Positions 50,154 to 60,046 are shown, counted from the stretch's first letter. The stretch: DNA of 64,000 nucleotides from Pontibacter aquaedesilientis (GCF_014773225.1 NZ_JACXAJ010000005.1:62001-126000), one strand, 5' to 3'. The notes: generated from the letters alone by a model not told the origin. Numbers and translations are program-made.

Positions 50154-51587
50154 ATGAAATATAATAGACTTATATCCAGCGTTTGCTTCTACCTGGCAAT
50201 GGCGTTGCTAACGGGTGCCTATACCGCCTGTACGCCGGATGAAATGGAGGGTGGGCTGGCGCCTGCCCCAAGGTCGGAGGAAGTGCAGTTTACAGCCACT
50301 CCCACGGCCAGCAACCCAAACATCATCACTTTCACCAACACGACTCCGGGTGCTTTTAAGGCCATCTGGGATTTCGGAAACGGTGGCACGGCAGAAGGTA
50401 ACCAGGTAAACGGCTCGTTCCCGGTGGAAGGAAGCTACACCGTGAAGCTGACCATCTTCACGAGCGGAGGCTATGCTTCCAACACCAAAACCATCGCCAT
50501 CGCCAAGACCAATGTGTCGATGCTGGACAGAGAAGACTATAATTTCCTGACCGGTGGCGCTGCCAAAGCCAATGGAAAGACCTGGGTGATCGACAGACAC
50601 AAAGCAGGTCACATGGGCGTTGGCCCTATCGGCGCGGCAACGCCGGAATGGTGGTCTGCTGCACCAAACGACAAAGCTTCGGAAGGTTTGTATGACGACG
50701 AAATGACCTTTAACCTGAACGGCTTTGCCTATACCTACCAGAACAATGGCAACACCTTCGTGAACGGCTCAAATGCCGCTGGCCTGGGTGGAACGGCGCA
50801 GTCTAGCGACTATACCTTGTCTTACACCCCTCCTACTAACATGGTATGGAGCATGGTAGAGGAAGGCGGCAAAAAATACCTGGTGCTCTCCAACAAGGGC
50901 TTCATAGGATACTACACGGGTGTTTCGCGCTATGAGATCCTGTCGTTGTCAGAGAATGTGCTATACCTGAAAGGAGGAGACGGAGCCAATGCCGGAAATG
51001 GCTGGTGGCTGCGCCTTGTACCGAAAGGCTTTGTTCATCCGGTGGAGGCCCGCCCTTACAAAATGGAGAATATGTTCGATAACTTCGACGAGGATGGCAA
51101 TCTGGTTTGGAAAAAAGAGACCCTCACCCTCAACGAAAGCTACGACAACCCTGCCCCTGTTCCGATCAACACATCAGCCAAAGTAGCCATGTATGTGAAG
51201 CAGGAAGGCCCGGGATACATGTTCGCCAATATGTTTGCCGACTTCGCCTTTGACTTCGACCTAAGCAAGCGCAGCGTTTTCAAGCTCAAGGTATTCATTC
51301 CTAGCTACAACGACTTTAATACCATGGCCGGCGAGGACTGGGCGATCAAGACGCTGCTCAAGCAGGTATCTGTTAAGTTGCAAGATGGCACAAAGCCACA
51401 ACCTTGGGCTAACCAGGTGGAAATCAAGCAAGAGGTGACCCAACTGGACAAATGGGTGGAGCTTACGTTTGACTTCTCAAAATTCGCTGAAAGAAAGGAT
51501 CTTAACCGGGTACTGATCCAAATTGGCGGCGAAGGAAACCACATACCAGGCATTTTCTTCCTGGACGACTTCAGATTAGAGCAATAA
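50154..51587 (+). CDS. PKD-domain lipoprotein, probable surface glycan-binding protein
   Basis: A 477-residue lipoprotein (lipobox GAYTAC, Cys26, then TPDEME, an acidic surface signal). Residues about 40-115 form a PKD domain (FKAIWDFGNGGTAEGN ... GSYTVKLTIFTSGGY). The middle part (WVIDRHKAGHMGVGP ... YLVLSNKGFIGYYTG) resembles segments found in SusE-position proteins of laminarin loci. The last about 160 residues look like a beta-sandwich carbohydrate-binding module (FKLKVFIPSYNDF ... FLDDFRLEQ). Third position after susC-susD is where surface glycan-binding proteins sit. The role is inferred from position and domain content. Confidence 0.8.
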   Translation: MKYNRLISSVCFYLAMALLTGAYTACTPDEMEGGLAPAPRSEEVQFTATPTASNPNIITFTNTTPGAFKAIWDFGNGGTAEGNQVNGSFPVEGSYTVKLTIFTSGGYASNTKTIAIAKTNVSMLDREDYNFLTGGAAKANGKTWVIDRHKAGHMGVGPIGAATPEWWSAAPNDKASEGLYDDEMTFNLNGFAYTYQNNGNTFVNGSNAAGLGGTAQSSDYTLSYTPPTNMVWSMVEEGGKKYLVLSNKGFIGYYTGVSRYEILSLSENVLYLKGGDGANAGNGWWLRLVPKGFVHPVEARPYKMENMFDNFDEDGNLVWKKETLTLNESYDNPAPVPINTSAKVAMYVKQEGPGYMFANMFADFAFDFDLSKRSVFKLKVFIPSYNDFNTMAGEDWAIKTLLKQVSVKLQDGTKPQPWANQVEIKQEVTQLDKWVELTFDFSKFAERKDLNRVLIQIGGEGNHIPGIFFLDDFRLEQ

Positions 51588-51684
51588 GGGTGAATAAGTG
51601 AAAGAGGCCGGGGCCTGGAGTAGGCCTCAGCCGTCTTTTAACTGCCGCATCGACCTGATTTTATTTCTTTTACCATATCGTCTT

Positions 51685-52566
51685 ATGAGTTTTATTACTC
51701 CCATAAAAACCATCTCTGCCTTACTGGCAACCAGTGCTGTTTGCTTCTCATTTGCCTTTTCTTCCTGCAAAAACGGAGCAGAGGAGTCCCAGCCTTATAT
51801 TTCCCAACCGAAGGCCCCCCAGGACCTGAACTGGCAGTTTGAGTCCGCCCCCGTTTGGGCCGACGAGTTTGACTATACCGGTCAGCCAAACCCCGATAAA
51901 TGGGGCTACGACATAGGCGGAACCGGTTGGGGGAATAATGAACTGCAATTCTATACCAACAAAGCCAGCAATGCCAGCGTGGCAAACGGTATCCTTAAAA
52001 TTACGGCCAGAAGGGAAAACACAGAAGGCAAAGAATACTCCTCCGCCAGACTGGTTACCAAAAACAAAGGCGACTTTTTATACGGCCGGTTCGAGATAAA
52101 AGCCAAGCTCCCGACAGGGCTGGGCACCTGGCCCGCCATCTGGATGCTGCCAACCGACTGGGCTTATGGCGGATGGCCTAGATCCGGCGAGATCGACATT
52201 ATGGAGCATGTGGGCTACGATCAGAACAATGTGCACATTACGGTACACACAGAGGCCTACAACCACAGCAAAAACACCCAGAAAGGAAAAAGCAAGATCA
52301 TCGAAACGGCTAGCACGGCCTTCCACCTCTATCGGGTTGACTGGACTCCCTACGCTATAAGGGGCTATATAGACGACCTGCCTGTTTTTGAATTTATAAA
52401 TGAGGGCAAAGGAATCAACGAATGGCCTTTCGATAAGCGGTTTCACCTGCTGCTAAATATTGCCGTTGGCGGCAACTGGGGTGGCGCCAAAGGGGTGGAC
52501 CCAAGTGTATTTCCGCAGACCATGGAAGTAGATTATGTGAGGGTTTACAAAATGATACAGAAGTAA
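51685..52566 (+). CDS. GH16 family beta-glucanase (laminarinase-like), lipoprotein
   Basis: The frame is open from 51598, but the ATG at 51685 begins a lipoprotein signal (lipobox FAFSSC, Cys28). The 293-residue enzyme has the GH16 catalytic motif EIDIMEH with Glu169 (nucleophile), Asp171 and Glu174 (acid/base). Other GH16 blocks are WGYDIGGTGWGNNELQFYT, YGRFEIKAKLPTGLGTWPAI and RFHLLLNIAVGGNWGG. The sequence resembles the laminarinase (endo-beta-1,3-glucanase) subfamily GH16_3. After the cysteine comes KNGAEES, moderately acidic, so surface display is likely. It should cut the beta-1,3 backbone before import. Confidence 0.92.
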   Translation: MSFITPIKTISALLATSAVCFSFAFSSCKNGAEESQPYISQPKAPQDLNWQFESAPVWADEFDYTGQPNPDKWGYDIGGTGWGNNELQFYTNKASNASVANGILKITARRENTEGKEYSSARLVTKNKGDFLYGRFEIKAKLPTGLGTWPAIWMLPTDWAYGGWPRSGEIDIMEHVGYDQNNVHITVHTEAYNHSKNTQKGKSKIIETASTAFHLYRVDWTPYAIRGYIDDLPVFEFINEGKGINEWPFDKRFHLLLNIAVGGNWGGAKGVDPSVFPQTMEVDYVRVYKMIQK

Positions 52567-52607
52567 ATTCCAATCTGGTCTTAGTAAGCTTCGGTGGCTT
52601 ACACAAC

Positions 52608-54125
52608 ATGAAAAGGTATGCCAGAAAGCAACGGCTATACCTGAATGGCTCACCAACTAACCTTAAAAAGGTGAATTACTTTGCTGCAAGTTACTTCCCG
52701 AAACATTGGTGGTTGCTCCTGGCTATTCCCTTTGCAATTTCCTGCAAAAAGGAAGTCAGTGAATCAGGTACAGGATCCAGTTCGAAGGAAGAACTGACCG
52801 GCCGCAAGGTGAACCTTTGGTTGACAGATCCATCCACATCAGTGCTGTTTAAGCAGCAAATTACTCCGCTTACATTTGGGGCTTCCGAAAATCAGCATCC
52901 CACCATCACCGTTGACACCACAGAGACTTTCCAGACCATGGACGGCTTTGGCTATACCTTGACCGGGGGAAGCGCCCTGCTCCTCAACAAGATGTCACCC
53001 GCAGCCCGGGCAGACCTCTTGAAGGAGCTTTTTGCGACGGATGGCAATAACATTGGTGTCAGTTATCTCAGGCTCAGCATCGGGGCATCGGACTTAAGCA
53101 GCCATGTCTTCTCTTACAACGACCTGCCTGCCGGGCAAACTGACCCTGACATGATGAAATTCGACCTGGGTCCGGACCGTGCCGATCTTATACCTGTGCT
53201 AAAGGAAATACTGACCGTTAATCCGGGTATTAAGCTGATGGGCTCGCCCTGGTCCCCTCCTACCTGGATGAAAACCAACAACAGCTCTATTGGCGGCAGC
53301 CTGAAACCGGAGTTCTACGATGCCTATGCGAAGTACTTCGTCAGGTATATACAGGCGATGGCGGCAGAAGGCATCCGGATAGATGCGATAACCGTACAGA
53401 ACGAGCCGCTGCACCCCGGCAATAACCCCAGTATGCTGATGCAGGCAACGGAGCAGGCACATTTCATCAAACAAAGCCTGGGCCCTGCTTTTCAGGCCGC
53501 CAATATCGGTACCAAGATCATCATCTATGACCATAACGCCGATCGGATAGATTACCCGATCAGCATCCTCAACGACCCGGAAGCCAATAAGTACATTGAT
53601 GGTTCGGCCTTTCACCTGTATGGCGGCAACATCGACGCCCTGAATCAGGTGCATCAAGCGCATCCGGACAAGAACCTGTACTTTACCGAACAGTGGGTGG
53701 GCGCACCCGGCAACCTGGCGGGCGATCTCAGCTGGCATACCAAAAACCTACTGATAGGTGCTACCCGCAACTGGTGTAAAACTGTGCTGGAATGGAACCT
53801 GGCCGCTGACGCCAACCAGGACCCGCATACCGAAGGCGGCTGTACCGAATGCCTGGGGGCCATTACGCTAAACGGTGGCGTAACCCGAAACCCGGCTTAC
53901 TACATTATCGCGCACGCCTCCAAATTTGTGAGGCCCGGCTCTGTGCGAGTTGCCTCGAACATGCTGGCAGGTATACCAAACGTGGCCTTCAAAACTCCGA
54001 ATGGTAGTAAGGTCCTGATTGTGCTGAATGAAGGCCCGGCTTCGCGGACTTTCAATATCCAGTTCAATGGAAAACTTGTCACTACTACCCTCGCCAAAGG
54101 GGCAGTAGGCACTTATGTATGGTAA
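52608..54125 (+). CDS. GH30 family beta-glycosidase (possible beta-1,6-glucanase), lipoprotein
   Basis: A 505-residue protein of the GH30 family. The acid/base Glu266 lies in TVQNEPLHPG and the nucleophile Glu361 in NLYFTEQWVG. DGFGYTLTGGSALLL and MGSPWSPPTWMKTN are family blocks. Bacteroidota GH30_3 enzymes cleave beta-1,6-glucan; together with GH16 and GH3 this points to beta-1,6 branches of laminarin. The lipobox is PFAISC with Cys46, giving an unusually long 45-residue signal. A GTG at 52671 would give a normal length and is a plausible alternative start. KKEVSES after the cysteine suits surface export. It lies 41 bp after the GH16 gene. Confidence 0.9.
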   Translation: MKRYARKQRLYLNGSPTNLKKVNYFAASYFPKHWWLLLAIPFAISCKKEVSESGTGSSSKEELTGRKVNLWLTDPSTSVLFKQQITPLTFGASENQHPTITVDTTETFQTMDGFGYTLTGGSALLLNKMSPAARADLLKELFATDGNNIGVSYLRLSIGASDLSSHVFSYNDLPAGQTDPDMMKFDLGPDRADLIPVLKEILTVNPGIKLMGSPWSPPTWMKTNNSSIGGSLKPEFYDAYAKYFVRYIQAMAAEGIRIDAITVQNEPLHPGNNPSMLMQATEQAHFIKQSLGPAFQAANIGTKIIIYDHNADRIDYPISILNDPEANKYIDGSAFHLYGGNIDALNQVHQAHPDKNLYFTEQWVGAPGNLAGDLSWHTKNLLIGATRNWCKTVLEWNLAADANQDPHTEGGCTECLGAITLNGGVTRNPAYYIIAHASKFVRPGSVRVASNMLAGIPNVAFKTPNGSKVLIVLNEGPASRTFNIQFNGKLVTTTLAKGAVGTYVW

Positions 54126-54356
54126 ATCGTATGGCCAAGCCGACCCTTAAAAGCAAGACTACTTTTATAAGGAAGACCAATCATTTTTGCTCGTTCCTGC
54201 CAGGTTTCAGAAACAGGAAATCTGGCAAAGCACTTTACCGGACGCTGACCAAAGCAAAACCGGAGGACGAGTGATCAGGGCTCTTACATCCTGATTGGTT
54301 CCCAAATTAACAATTGCCAATTGACTAGAAAGCATTACCCACCAAAACAAGACGCA

Positions 54357-56738
54357 ATGAAACTCAGAAATGTAACCCTGGCCACGGCAGCCGCCTTTGT
54401 ACTGCTTGCCGGTTGCCAGACTCCAAAACCTGCCGCAGAACCTGCTGCCAATACGGCTACCACGGTGCCTAACAAGGCAGGTATGTCGGAAATTGACAGA
54501 AAGATAGAAGACCTGCTCAGCCAGATGACCCTGGAAGAGAAAGTTGGCCAGATGGCGCAGATTACGTTGGATGTGGTAGGCAAGGGTGAGAACCGCTACT
54601 CCAGCTTTGAGCCATTCACGCTCGACACGGTGGAGCTAAGAAAGGCATTGCTTGACTACAAGATCGGATCGGTGCTGAACACGGCCAACAACCGCGCCCG
54701 CACGCCAGAGCAGTGGTATGCCATCATCAGCCAGATACAGGATGTGGCCATGAACAAGAGCCGCCTCAGCATACCGGTGATTTATGGCGTCGATCAGATA
54801 CATGGCGCTACCTATACCGCAGGCGGCACCATGTTTCCGCAGCAGATCGGCCAGGCCGCCAGCCGAAACCGTGAGCTGGTTCGACGCGGTGCCGAGATAA
54901 CCGCTTACGAAACACGCGCCAGCTCCATTCCCTGGAACTTCTCGCCTGTGCTCGACATGGGTCCCGACCCACGTTTTTCGCGCCAGTTCGAAACATTTGG
55001 TGAAGACCCTTACCTGATCTCAGAATTGGGTGTGCAGATGATCAAAGGGTATGAAGGTGACGACAACAACATCGGTCACCCGGAACATGTGGCATCGTGC
55101 ATGAAACACTTTCTGGGCTACCAGGTGCCTACGTCTGGCAAGGACAGAACACCGACCTATATTTCAGACGAAGCCCTGCGCGAGTATCACCTGCCCTCTT
55201 TCAAGGCAGCCATCGAAGCAGGCTCCCAGACGATCATGATCAACTCGGGCATTATCAACGGTGTGCCGGTGCACTCCAATCATGATATCCTGACCAAACT
55301 TTTGAAAGAGGAACTCGGCTTCAAAGGACTTGTGGTTACCGACTGGGGCGATATTGAGTACCTGCACACCCGCGACAAGGTAGCCGCCACCATGAAGGAC
55401 GCCATTAGGATGGCCATCAATGCGGGGGTAGACATGTCGATGATCGCTTATCAGTATGAGCCGTTTTGTGAAGGATTAGTGGAGCTCGTGCAGGAGGGTA
55501 AAGTAAAGCAAGAGCGTATCGATGACGCCGTGCGCCGTATCCTGCGCGTGAAGCATAACCTGAACCTGTTTGAGCAGCCTACGACTAATCCGAAGGACTA
55601 CCCTAAATTCGGCAGCAAAGAGTTTGAGGAGGCCGCTTACCAAATGGCCGCAGAGTCCATCACACTGCTCAAAAACGAAAACAACGTACTGCCCCTGCGC
55701 AAAAACATAAAAGTGCTGGTGACTGGCCCGAACGCCAACAGCATGCGCACGCTCAACGGTGCCTGGACCTACTCCTGGCAGGGCGAAAAGGTAGAGGAGT
55801 TCGCCGGCAGGTATAACACCATTGTGGAGGCATTGCAAAATGAGATCGGTGCTTCCAACGTGACCTTTTTGCCGGGTGTGAGCTATAAAATGGATGGCTT
55901 CTATTACGAGGAATTTGCTGATAAAATGGAGCAGGCAGTAGCAGCGGCCAAAAAATCAGATGTAATCATCCTTTGCCTCGGCGAAAACACCTCCACCGAA
56001 ACCCCGGGTAACATCAACGACATCTACATGTCGGACCTGCAGACCGAACTGGCCCGAAAAATGACCCAGACTGGCAAGCCGGTGATCCTGGTGCTCAACG
56101 AGGGCCGGCCACGGGTGATCAGCCGCTTTGAGCAGCAGATGAAAGGCATTGTGCAAATCTATCAGCCGGGCAACTTTGGCGGCGATGCACTGGCAGATGT
56201 ACTGTTTGGCGATGTGAACCCATCCGGCAAACTACCCTATAACTACCCGCGCTACCCAAATGCCCTGGTACCGTTTATACACAAGCCATCGGCAGAGCAG
56301 CGCAAGGCGGAAGGGGTGTACAATTACGAGGCCGACTACAACCCGCAGTATGAGTTCGGCCACGGCCTGAGCTATACCTCCTTTAAGTATGACAACCTTA
56401 CTCTAAAAGAAAACATCAAGATGGGCGAACCGATCCAGGTAAGTGTGCGGGTGACCAACACAGGTGCCAGAGAAGGAAAAGAGGTGGTGCACCTTTACTC
56501 CTCTGACCTCTATGCGACAGGTATAACCCCAGACGTAAAGCGCCTTCGCCGCTTCGAGAAGATTTCCCTGAAGCCTCAGGAAAGCAAAACCGTTTCCTTC
56601 ACGCTGACGGCCGATGACCTGAGCTACACAGGCCGCGACGGACGTAAAATCACGGAGGCCGGGGAGTTTGAGATCCGGGTAGGCGATCAGGTAAAGAAAT
56701 TCACGCTCCTTAATCCGGATGCCATCGGGACCAACTAA
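54357..56738 (+). CDS. GH3 family beta-glucosidase, lipoprotein
   Basis: I use the ATG at 54357 (MKLRNVTLATAAAFVLLAGC, lipobox LLAGC, Cys20) rather than the in-frame TTG at 54321. The 793-residue enzyme has the GH3 nucleophile Asp329 in GLVVTDWGDIEYL and the substrate-binding MKHFLGY. The second alpha/beta domain (ESITLLKNENNVLPL ... ILCLGENTSTETPG) and a C-terminal Fn3-like domain (VRVTNTGAREGKEVVHLY) follow. It releases glucose from beta-linked oligosaccharides. QTPKPAAE after the cysteine lacks an acidic surface signal, so it probably faces the periplasm. A 231-bp gap from the GH30 gene suggests a possible own promoter. A terminator follows. Confidence 0.92.
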   Translation: MKLRNVTLATAAAFVLLAGCQTPKPAAEPAANTATTVPNKAGMSEIDRKIEDLLSQMTLEEKVGQMAQITLDVVGKGENRYSSFEPFTLDTVELRKALLDYKIGSVLNTANNRARTPEQWYAIISQIQDVAMNKSRLSIPVIYGVDQIHGATYTAGGTMFPQQIGQAASRNRELVRRGAEITAYETRASSIPWNFSPVLDMGPDPRFSRQFETFGEDPYLISELGVQMIKGYEGDDNNIGHPEHVASCMKHFLGYQVPTSGKDRTPTYISDEALREYHLPSFKAAIEAGSQTIMINSGIINGVPVHSNHDILTKLLKEELGFKGLVVTDWGDIEYLHTRDKVAATMKDAIRMAINAGVDMSMIAYQYEPFCEGLVELVQEGKVKQERIDDAVRRILRVKHNLNLFEQPTTNPKDYPKFGSKEFEEAAYQMAAESITLLKNENNVLPLRKNIKVLVTGPNANSMRTLNGAWTYSWQGEKVEEFAGRYNTIVEALQNEIGASNVTFLPGVSYKMDGFYYEEFADKMEQAVAAAKKSDVIILCLGENTSTETPGNINDIYMSDLQTELARKMTQTGKPVILVLNEGRPRVISRFEQQMKGIVQIYQPGNFGGDALADVLFGDVNPSGKLPYNYPRYPNALVPFIHKPSAEQRKAEGVYNYEADYNPQYEFGHGLSYTSFKYDNLTLKENIKMGEPIQVSVRVTNTGAREGKEVVHLYSSDLYATGITPDVKRLRRFEKISLKPQESKTVSFTLTADDLSYTGRDGRKITEAGEFEIRVGDQVKKFTLLNPDAIGTN

Positions 56739-56794
56739 GGCCCCTGGTTTTGGCTAGAGGTATAGCATGAATTATAGTGAGTATATTGATTGAG

Positions 56795-56827
56795 AAAAAA
56801 GCGCCCGGCAGAACCGGGCGCTTTTTT
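56795..56827. terminator. Bidirectional terminator, 14-bp perfect stem
   Basis: AAAAAAGCGCCCGG at 56795-56808 pairs with CCGGGCGCTTTTTT at 56814-56827 around CAGAA. It ends the sugar locus and faces the convergent regulator gene. Confidence 0.93.
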
Positions 56828-56858
56828 TGGCATATAGTCTGTGGCTGTCAGAGGCCGC

Positions 56859-59792
56859 TTAGTATTTAAGAATGCATTCTGTCAGACTTTCGTCATGCTC
56901 CAGGTTCATCTTTTTCCGGATCCTATACCTGCTGGTCTCCACGCCCCGCAGCGAGAGCTTAAGCAGGGAGGCAATGTCTTTGCTGGACAGGTTCAGACGC
57001 AGGTAGGCGCACATTTTCAAATCCTTGTGGGTGAGTTCCGGGTAGTCGTTGCTCAGGCGTTTCAAAAAGTCCTGGTGCACCTGATTGAAATGCAGCTCGA
57101 ACTGCTCCCAGTTGTTCTCAATCTTGATCTCTTCATCCACAGAGCGTAAAATCTTCCGAAGCTGCTGCCTGGTTTCTTTGTCGTTTACCTCATCCAGCAC
57201 ACGCTGCAACTGATCTTTTACTTTGTGCACGGCCTCCATGTTCTGCATTACATGCAGGGCCGAGGAGGTCAATTCCTGGGACTTATGGCTGAGCTCGCTC
57301 TCCAGTTTTTCGTTGTTAAGCCGGATTATTTCCTTTTCGGCTTTTAGCACTTCTTCCATGTGTTGGGCCTCTTTGAGTCTGAGCGCCTTCTCCTGCTCCT
57401 GCCTCAGCTTTTTCTTGGTTTCGCTAATATGCCGGTCTATGATTTTCCAGAGCAGTATACCCAGCAACACGCCAAACAACACATAGAAGGTATAAGCCCA
57501 TCCCGACCTGTACCAGGGAGGCGAGATACTGAAGGTATAGAAGGCCTCTTCGCTCTCCTGATTGTAAATGTTCCGGGCCCTGACACGGAAGGTATAGGTC
57601 CCTTCCCTCAGATTGGTGTACTCTTTCTGCAGCGTTGTCATCCAGGGCGACCAGCCTTCGTCAAAGCCATCCAGGAAATATTTGTACTGCACATCCTCTA
57701 TCCCATCGTAAAGAATGGACCCAAAAGTAAACTTAAGGGAGTTCAGGGTATAGGGCAGCGTTGGGATACTGTGTTCCGGCTGCACGCTCTCCGCAAGGCC
57801 ATTATTCACAAAGGAACCTCCGTAAATAAGTGAGTCCGAGGCCTGCTTCCTGACCTCAACCCGTCGGATAAGCGTTGTAAACCGTTCCTGCAAGCTGCTT
57901 TTCTGCAGATAAGTGGGGCGGTATTGCACGAAGCCCTCATCTATACCTATCAGCACATTCTGATTGTTGTAATAGGCAATATGCTCAAAGCCTCCCACCA
58001 GTTTGCCTTCCAGTTTATTGAAAACGTTTTTGGTGACCTCGTAGCTGCCGTTGCTCAGTTTCCGGATAACGCCCATCTCAGCTCCAGCCGAAAACCACAC
58101 GTTTCCTTCCTTGTCTTCCACCAGCTTGCTTACCTGCACGTCCTTGTCGAAGAGGCGGTTGAGTTCGTCGTATACCTCAAACCGGTCTGTATTCTTGTTG
58201 TAGTGGTATATGCCTCGCAGCCCGGTGAACACGAGCTTTCCGTTGATTTTAAAAACATTGATGCCCAGGTTGGAAGGAAAACCATGTTTCTCCCCGTAGA
58301 AGCTGACCTTCTCCGCTTTTTTGAGATCTTTGGAGAGCTTCATTTTAAACAGTCCGATGTAGCCATGGGCGATCCATAGATTTCCCTCACTGTCTTCTTC
58401 CATCACCCGCGAAGACTCGTCGAATCCCTGTATACTGTTCTGAAAAATGAGTTGGCCATCCACCATTTTGTAGAGCAGCAACCCGAAATAGGTACCACAG
58501 ATAAAGTAGTTTGGCCTGGATTTTAGTTGTAGGAACTTCCAGGCTCCCCGATGGTCTGATAGCTTAACGGCCTTGTTATCTATAATCTCAAAAGGACCAT
58601 TGTGATGCGAAAGCAGGAGCTTGCCGCCTAGCTTTTGCAGGTTGTATACCTGTCCCTCTGCGTTCTCCACACGCTGCAGCGGCATCGGGTTCAGTGGGTT
58701 CTCATGCTCAGAAATGGCTTTATAGAATAATCCATCGCTTGTACCAAAGTATAGCTTGGAGTTGTTCAGCAGAGAGGTATAGCCGGTTCCGGGCAGGCCC
58801 ATCCGGTCGTTGAAAATAGTGAATGGGGAGTTGGCCTCCACATAGTCGATCCCGTTGTTGAGTGCCAGCCACAGGTTTTCTTTCCGATCCTGGTAAATGC
58901 CACGGACAGTGCTGTTCTGCAACCCTTTTTCGCGGTTGAGGTGCTGCCTGGGCTGTCCGTCCATGTCGATCACCACCAGCCCGTTCAGGGTTGTGCCAAT
59001 CGCGTACCCGTCTGATAAAGTAATTGCCGTGTTCACTTTGTTTTTGATCAGGAAAGGCTCCACCGCCCAGTTGCTGGCACTGAATCCACTATACCCGTCA
59101 TACAGGAAAATGCCGTTGTCTTCTGTTACGATCAGGGCTTTCCCTCCCGGGTAGGGCAGTATAGACGCCAACGTGTAGTTTGCGACTCGCTCACTGCCCG
59201 GAATTAGTACCAATTTTTCGTTCTTCAGCTCAAAGAGCCCTTTGCCCAATACCGGTACCAGCAGTTTCCCCTGAACAAAGGATGGGAAGCCAGTCGGTTC
59301 GTGGGGTGTCCTGTATACCTTTATCTTGTTGTCTTTGTAATGATACACACCTGACACAGTGCAGAAGAAGACCTCCTCATCCTGGGTATAGATATTCCAG
59401 ACATCCGCAAAGCTACTATCCTTGTGAGTGATGTAAGGCTTAAGCGACACAAAAGCCATGAGCCCCTGCTCGTCGGGTTGCAAATAGCCGAATTCATTCT
59501 GCCCGCCAACATACACCCGCCCCTCTTTGCTGATAGCAAGCGAGCGCACAGTCGACCGGTTGGGCAGCCCCAGTCGGCGCCAATGGTTCCCGTCGAACTC
59601 CAGCACACCATAGTTATTCCCGATGTACATGATCCCGCGGTGGTCCTGCACAACGGCCCAGTTCTGAGGAGATGCCTGATATTCCTTCAGGCCGTAGTTT
59701 TTGATATAGGGCACCCCTTCATTCCTGATCTGCGCATGAAGCCGACCACAGAAGAGAAGTAAAAGCAATAGAACGGATAGATACTTTTTCAC
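56859..59792 (-). CDS. Two-component-propeller/Y_Y_Y sensor with C-terminal LuxR-type DNA-binding domain, no kinase
   Basis: A 977-residue protein with a signal peptide (cleavage after RLHAQ). A long beta-propeller sensor covers residues about 30-680, with repeated GVLEFDGNHWRRLGLP-, NLWLALNNGIDY- and VWFSAGAEMG-type blades. Then come a Y_Y_Y domain (about 700-765: FLDGFDEGWSPWMTTLQKEY), one membrane segment (about 775-795), a Lys/Glu-rich coiled coil (about 798-870) and a C-terminal helix-turn-helix (KDLKMCAYLRLNLSSKDIASLLKLSLRGVETS). Classical hybrid two-component systems share the sensor but have kinase and receiver domains; none are present here. The HTH would have to act while tethered to the membrane. 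It is convergent with the glucan locus and is its likely regulator. Confidence 0.9.
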   Translation of the reverse strand: MKKYLSVLLLLLLFCGRLHAQIRNEGVPYIKNYGLKEYQASPQNWAVVQDHRGIMYIGNNYGVLEFDGNHWRRLGLPNRSTVRSLAISKEGRVYVGGQNEFGYLQPDEQGLMAFVSLKPYITHKDSSFADVWNIYTQDEEVFFCTVSGVYHYKDNKIKVYRTPHEPTGFPSFVQGKLLVPVLGKGLFELKNEKLVLIPGSERVANYTLASILPYPGGKALIVTEDNGIFLYDGYSGFSASNWAVEPFLIKNKVNTAITLSDGYAIGTTLNGLVVIDMDGQPRQHLNREKGLQNSTVRGIYQDRKENLWLALNNGIDYVEANSPFTIFNDRMGLPGTGYTSLLNNSKLYFGTSDGLFYKAISEHENPLNPMPLQRVENAEGQVYNLQKLGGKLLLSHHNGPFEIIDNKAVKLSDHRGAWKFLQLKSRPNYFICGTYFGLLLYKMVDGQLIFQNSIQGFDESSRVMEEDSEGNLWIAHGYIGLFKMKLSKDLKKAEKVSFYGEKHGFPSNLGINVFKINGKLVFTGLRGIYHYNKNTDRFEVYDELNRLFDKDVQVSKLVEDKEGNVWFSAGAEMGVIRKLSNGSYEVTKNVFNKLEGKLVGGFEHIAYYNNQNVLIGIDEGFVQYRPTYLQKSSLQERFTTLIRRVEVRKQASDSLIYGGSFVNNGLAESVQPEHSIPTLPYTLNSLKFTFGSILYDGIEDVQYKYFLDGFDEGWSPWMTTLQKEYTNLREGTYTFRVRARNIYNQESEEAFYTFSISPPWYRSGWAYTFYVLFGVLLGILLWKIIDRHISETKKKLRQEQEKALRLKEAQHMEEVLKAEKEIIRLNNEKLESELSHKSQELTSSALHVMQNMEAVHKVKDQLQRVLDEVNDKETRQQLRKILRSVDEEIKIENNWEQFELHFNQVHQDFLKRLSNDYPELTHKDLKMCAYLRLNLSSKDIASLLKLSLRGVETSRYRIRKKMNLEHDESLTECILKY

Positions 59793-60046
59793 GATAGGCC
59801 TGATCCCGGTTTTCCACCCGGAATATCAGAAATTCGGAGCACTTTTCAAACTAAGCGCATGCCGCGTAATTATTTCGAGTCGGAAAGCCGCCATGCTAAA
59901 AGGGCAAAAAAGTATTCTCCCTTCCTAAACAGGCCAGGTAGGTTAGGCATGATATTACTGTTGCCTCAGCACGTGGCAGGTGACCTTGCGATCAGACCGG
60001 GACCTGCATTATGCCTACTACCTCTAACTCTCGTACGCTTACGCTT

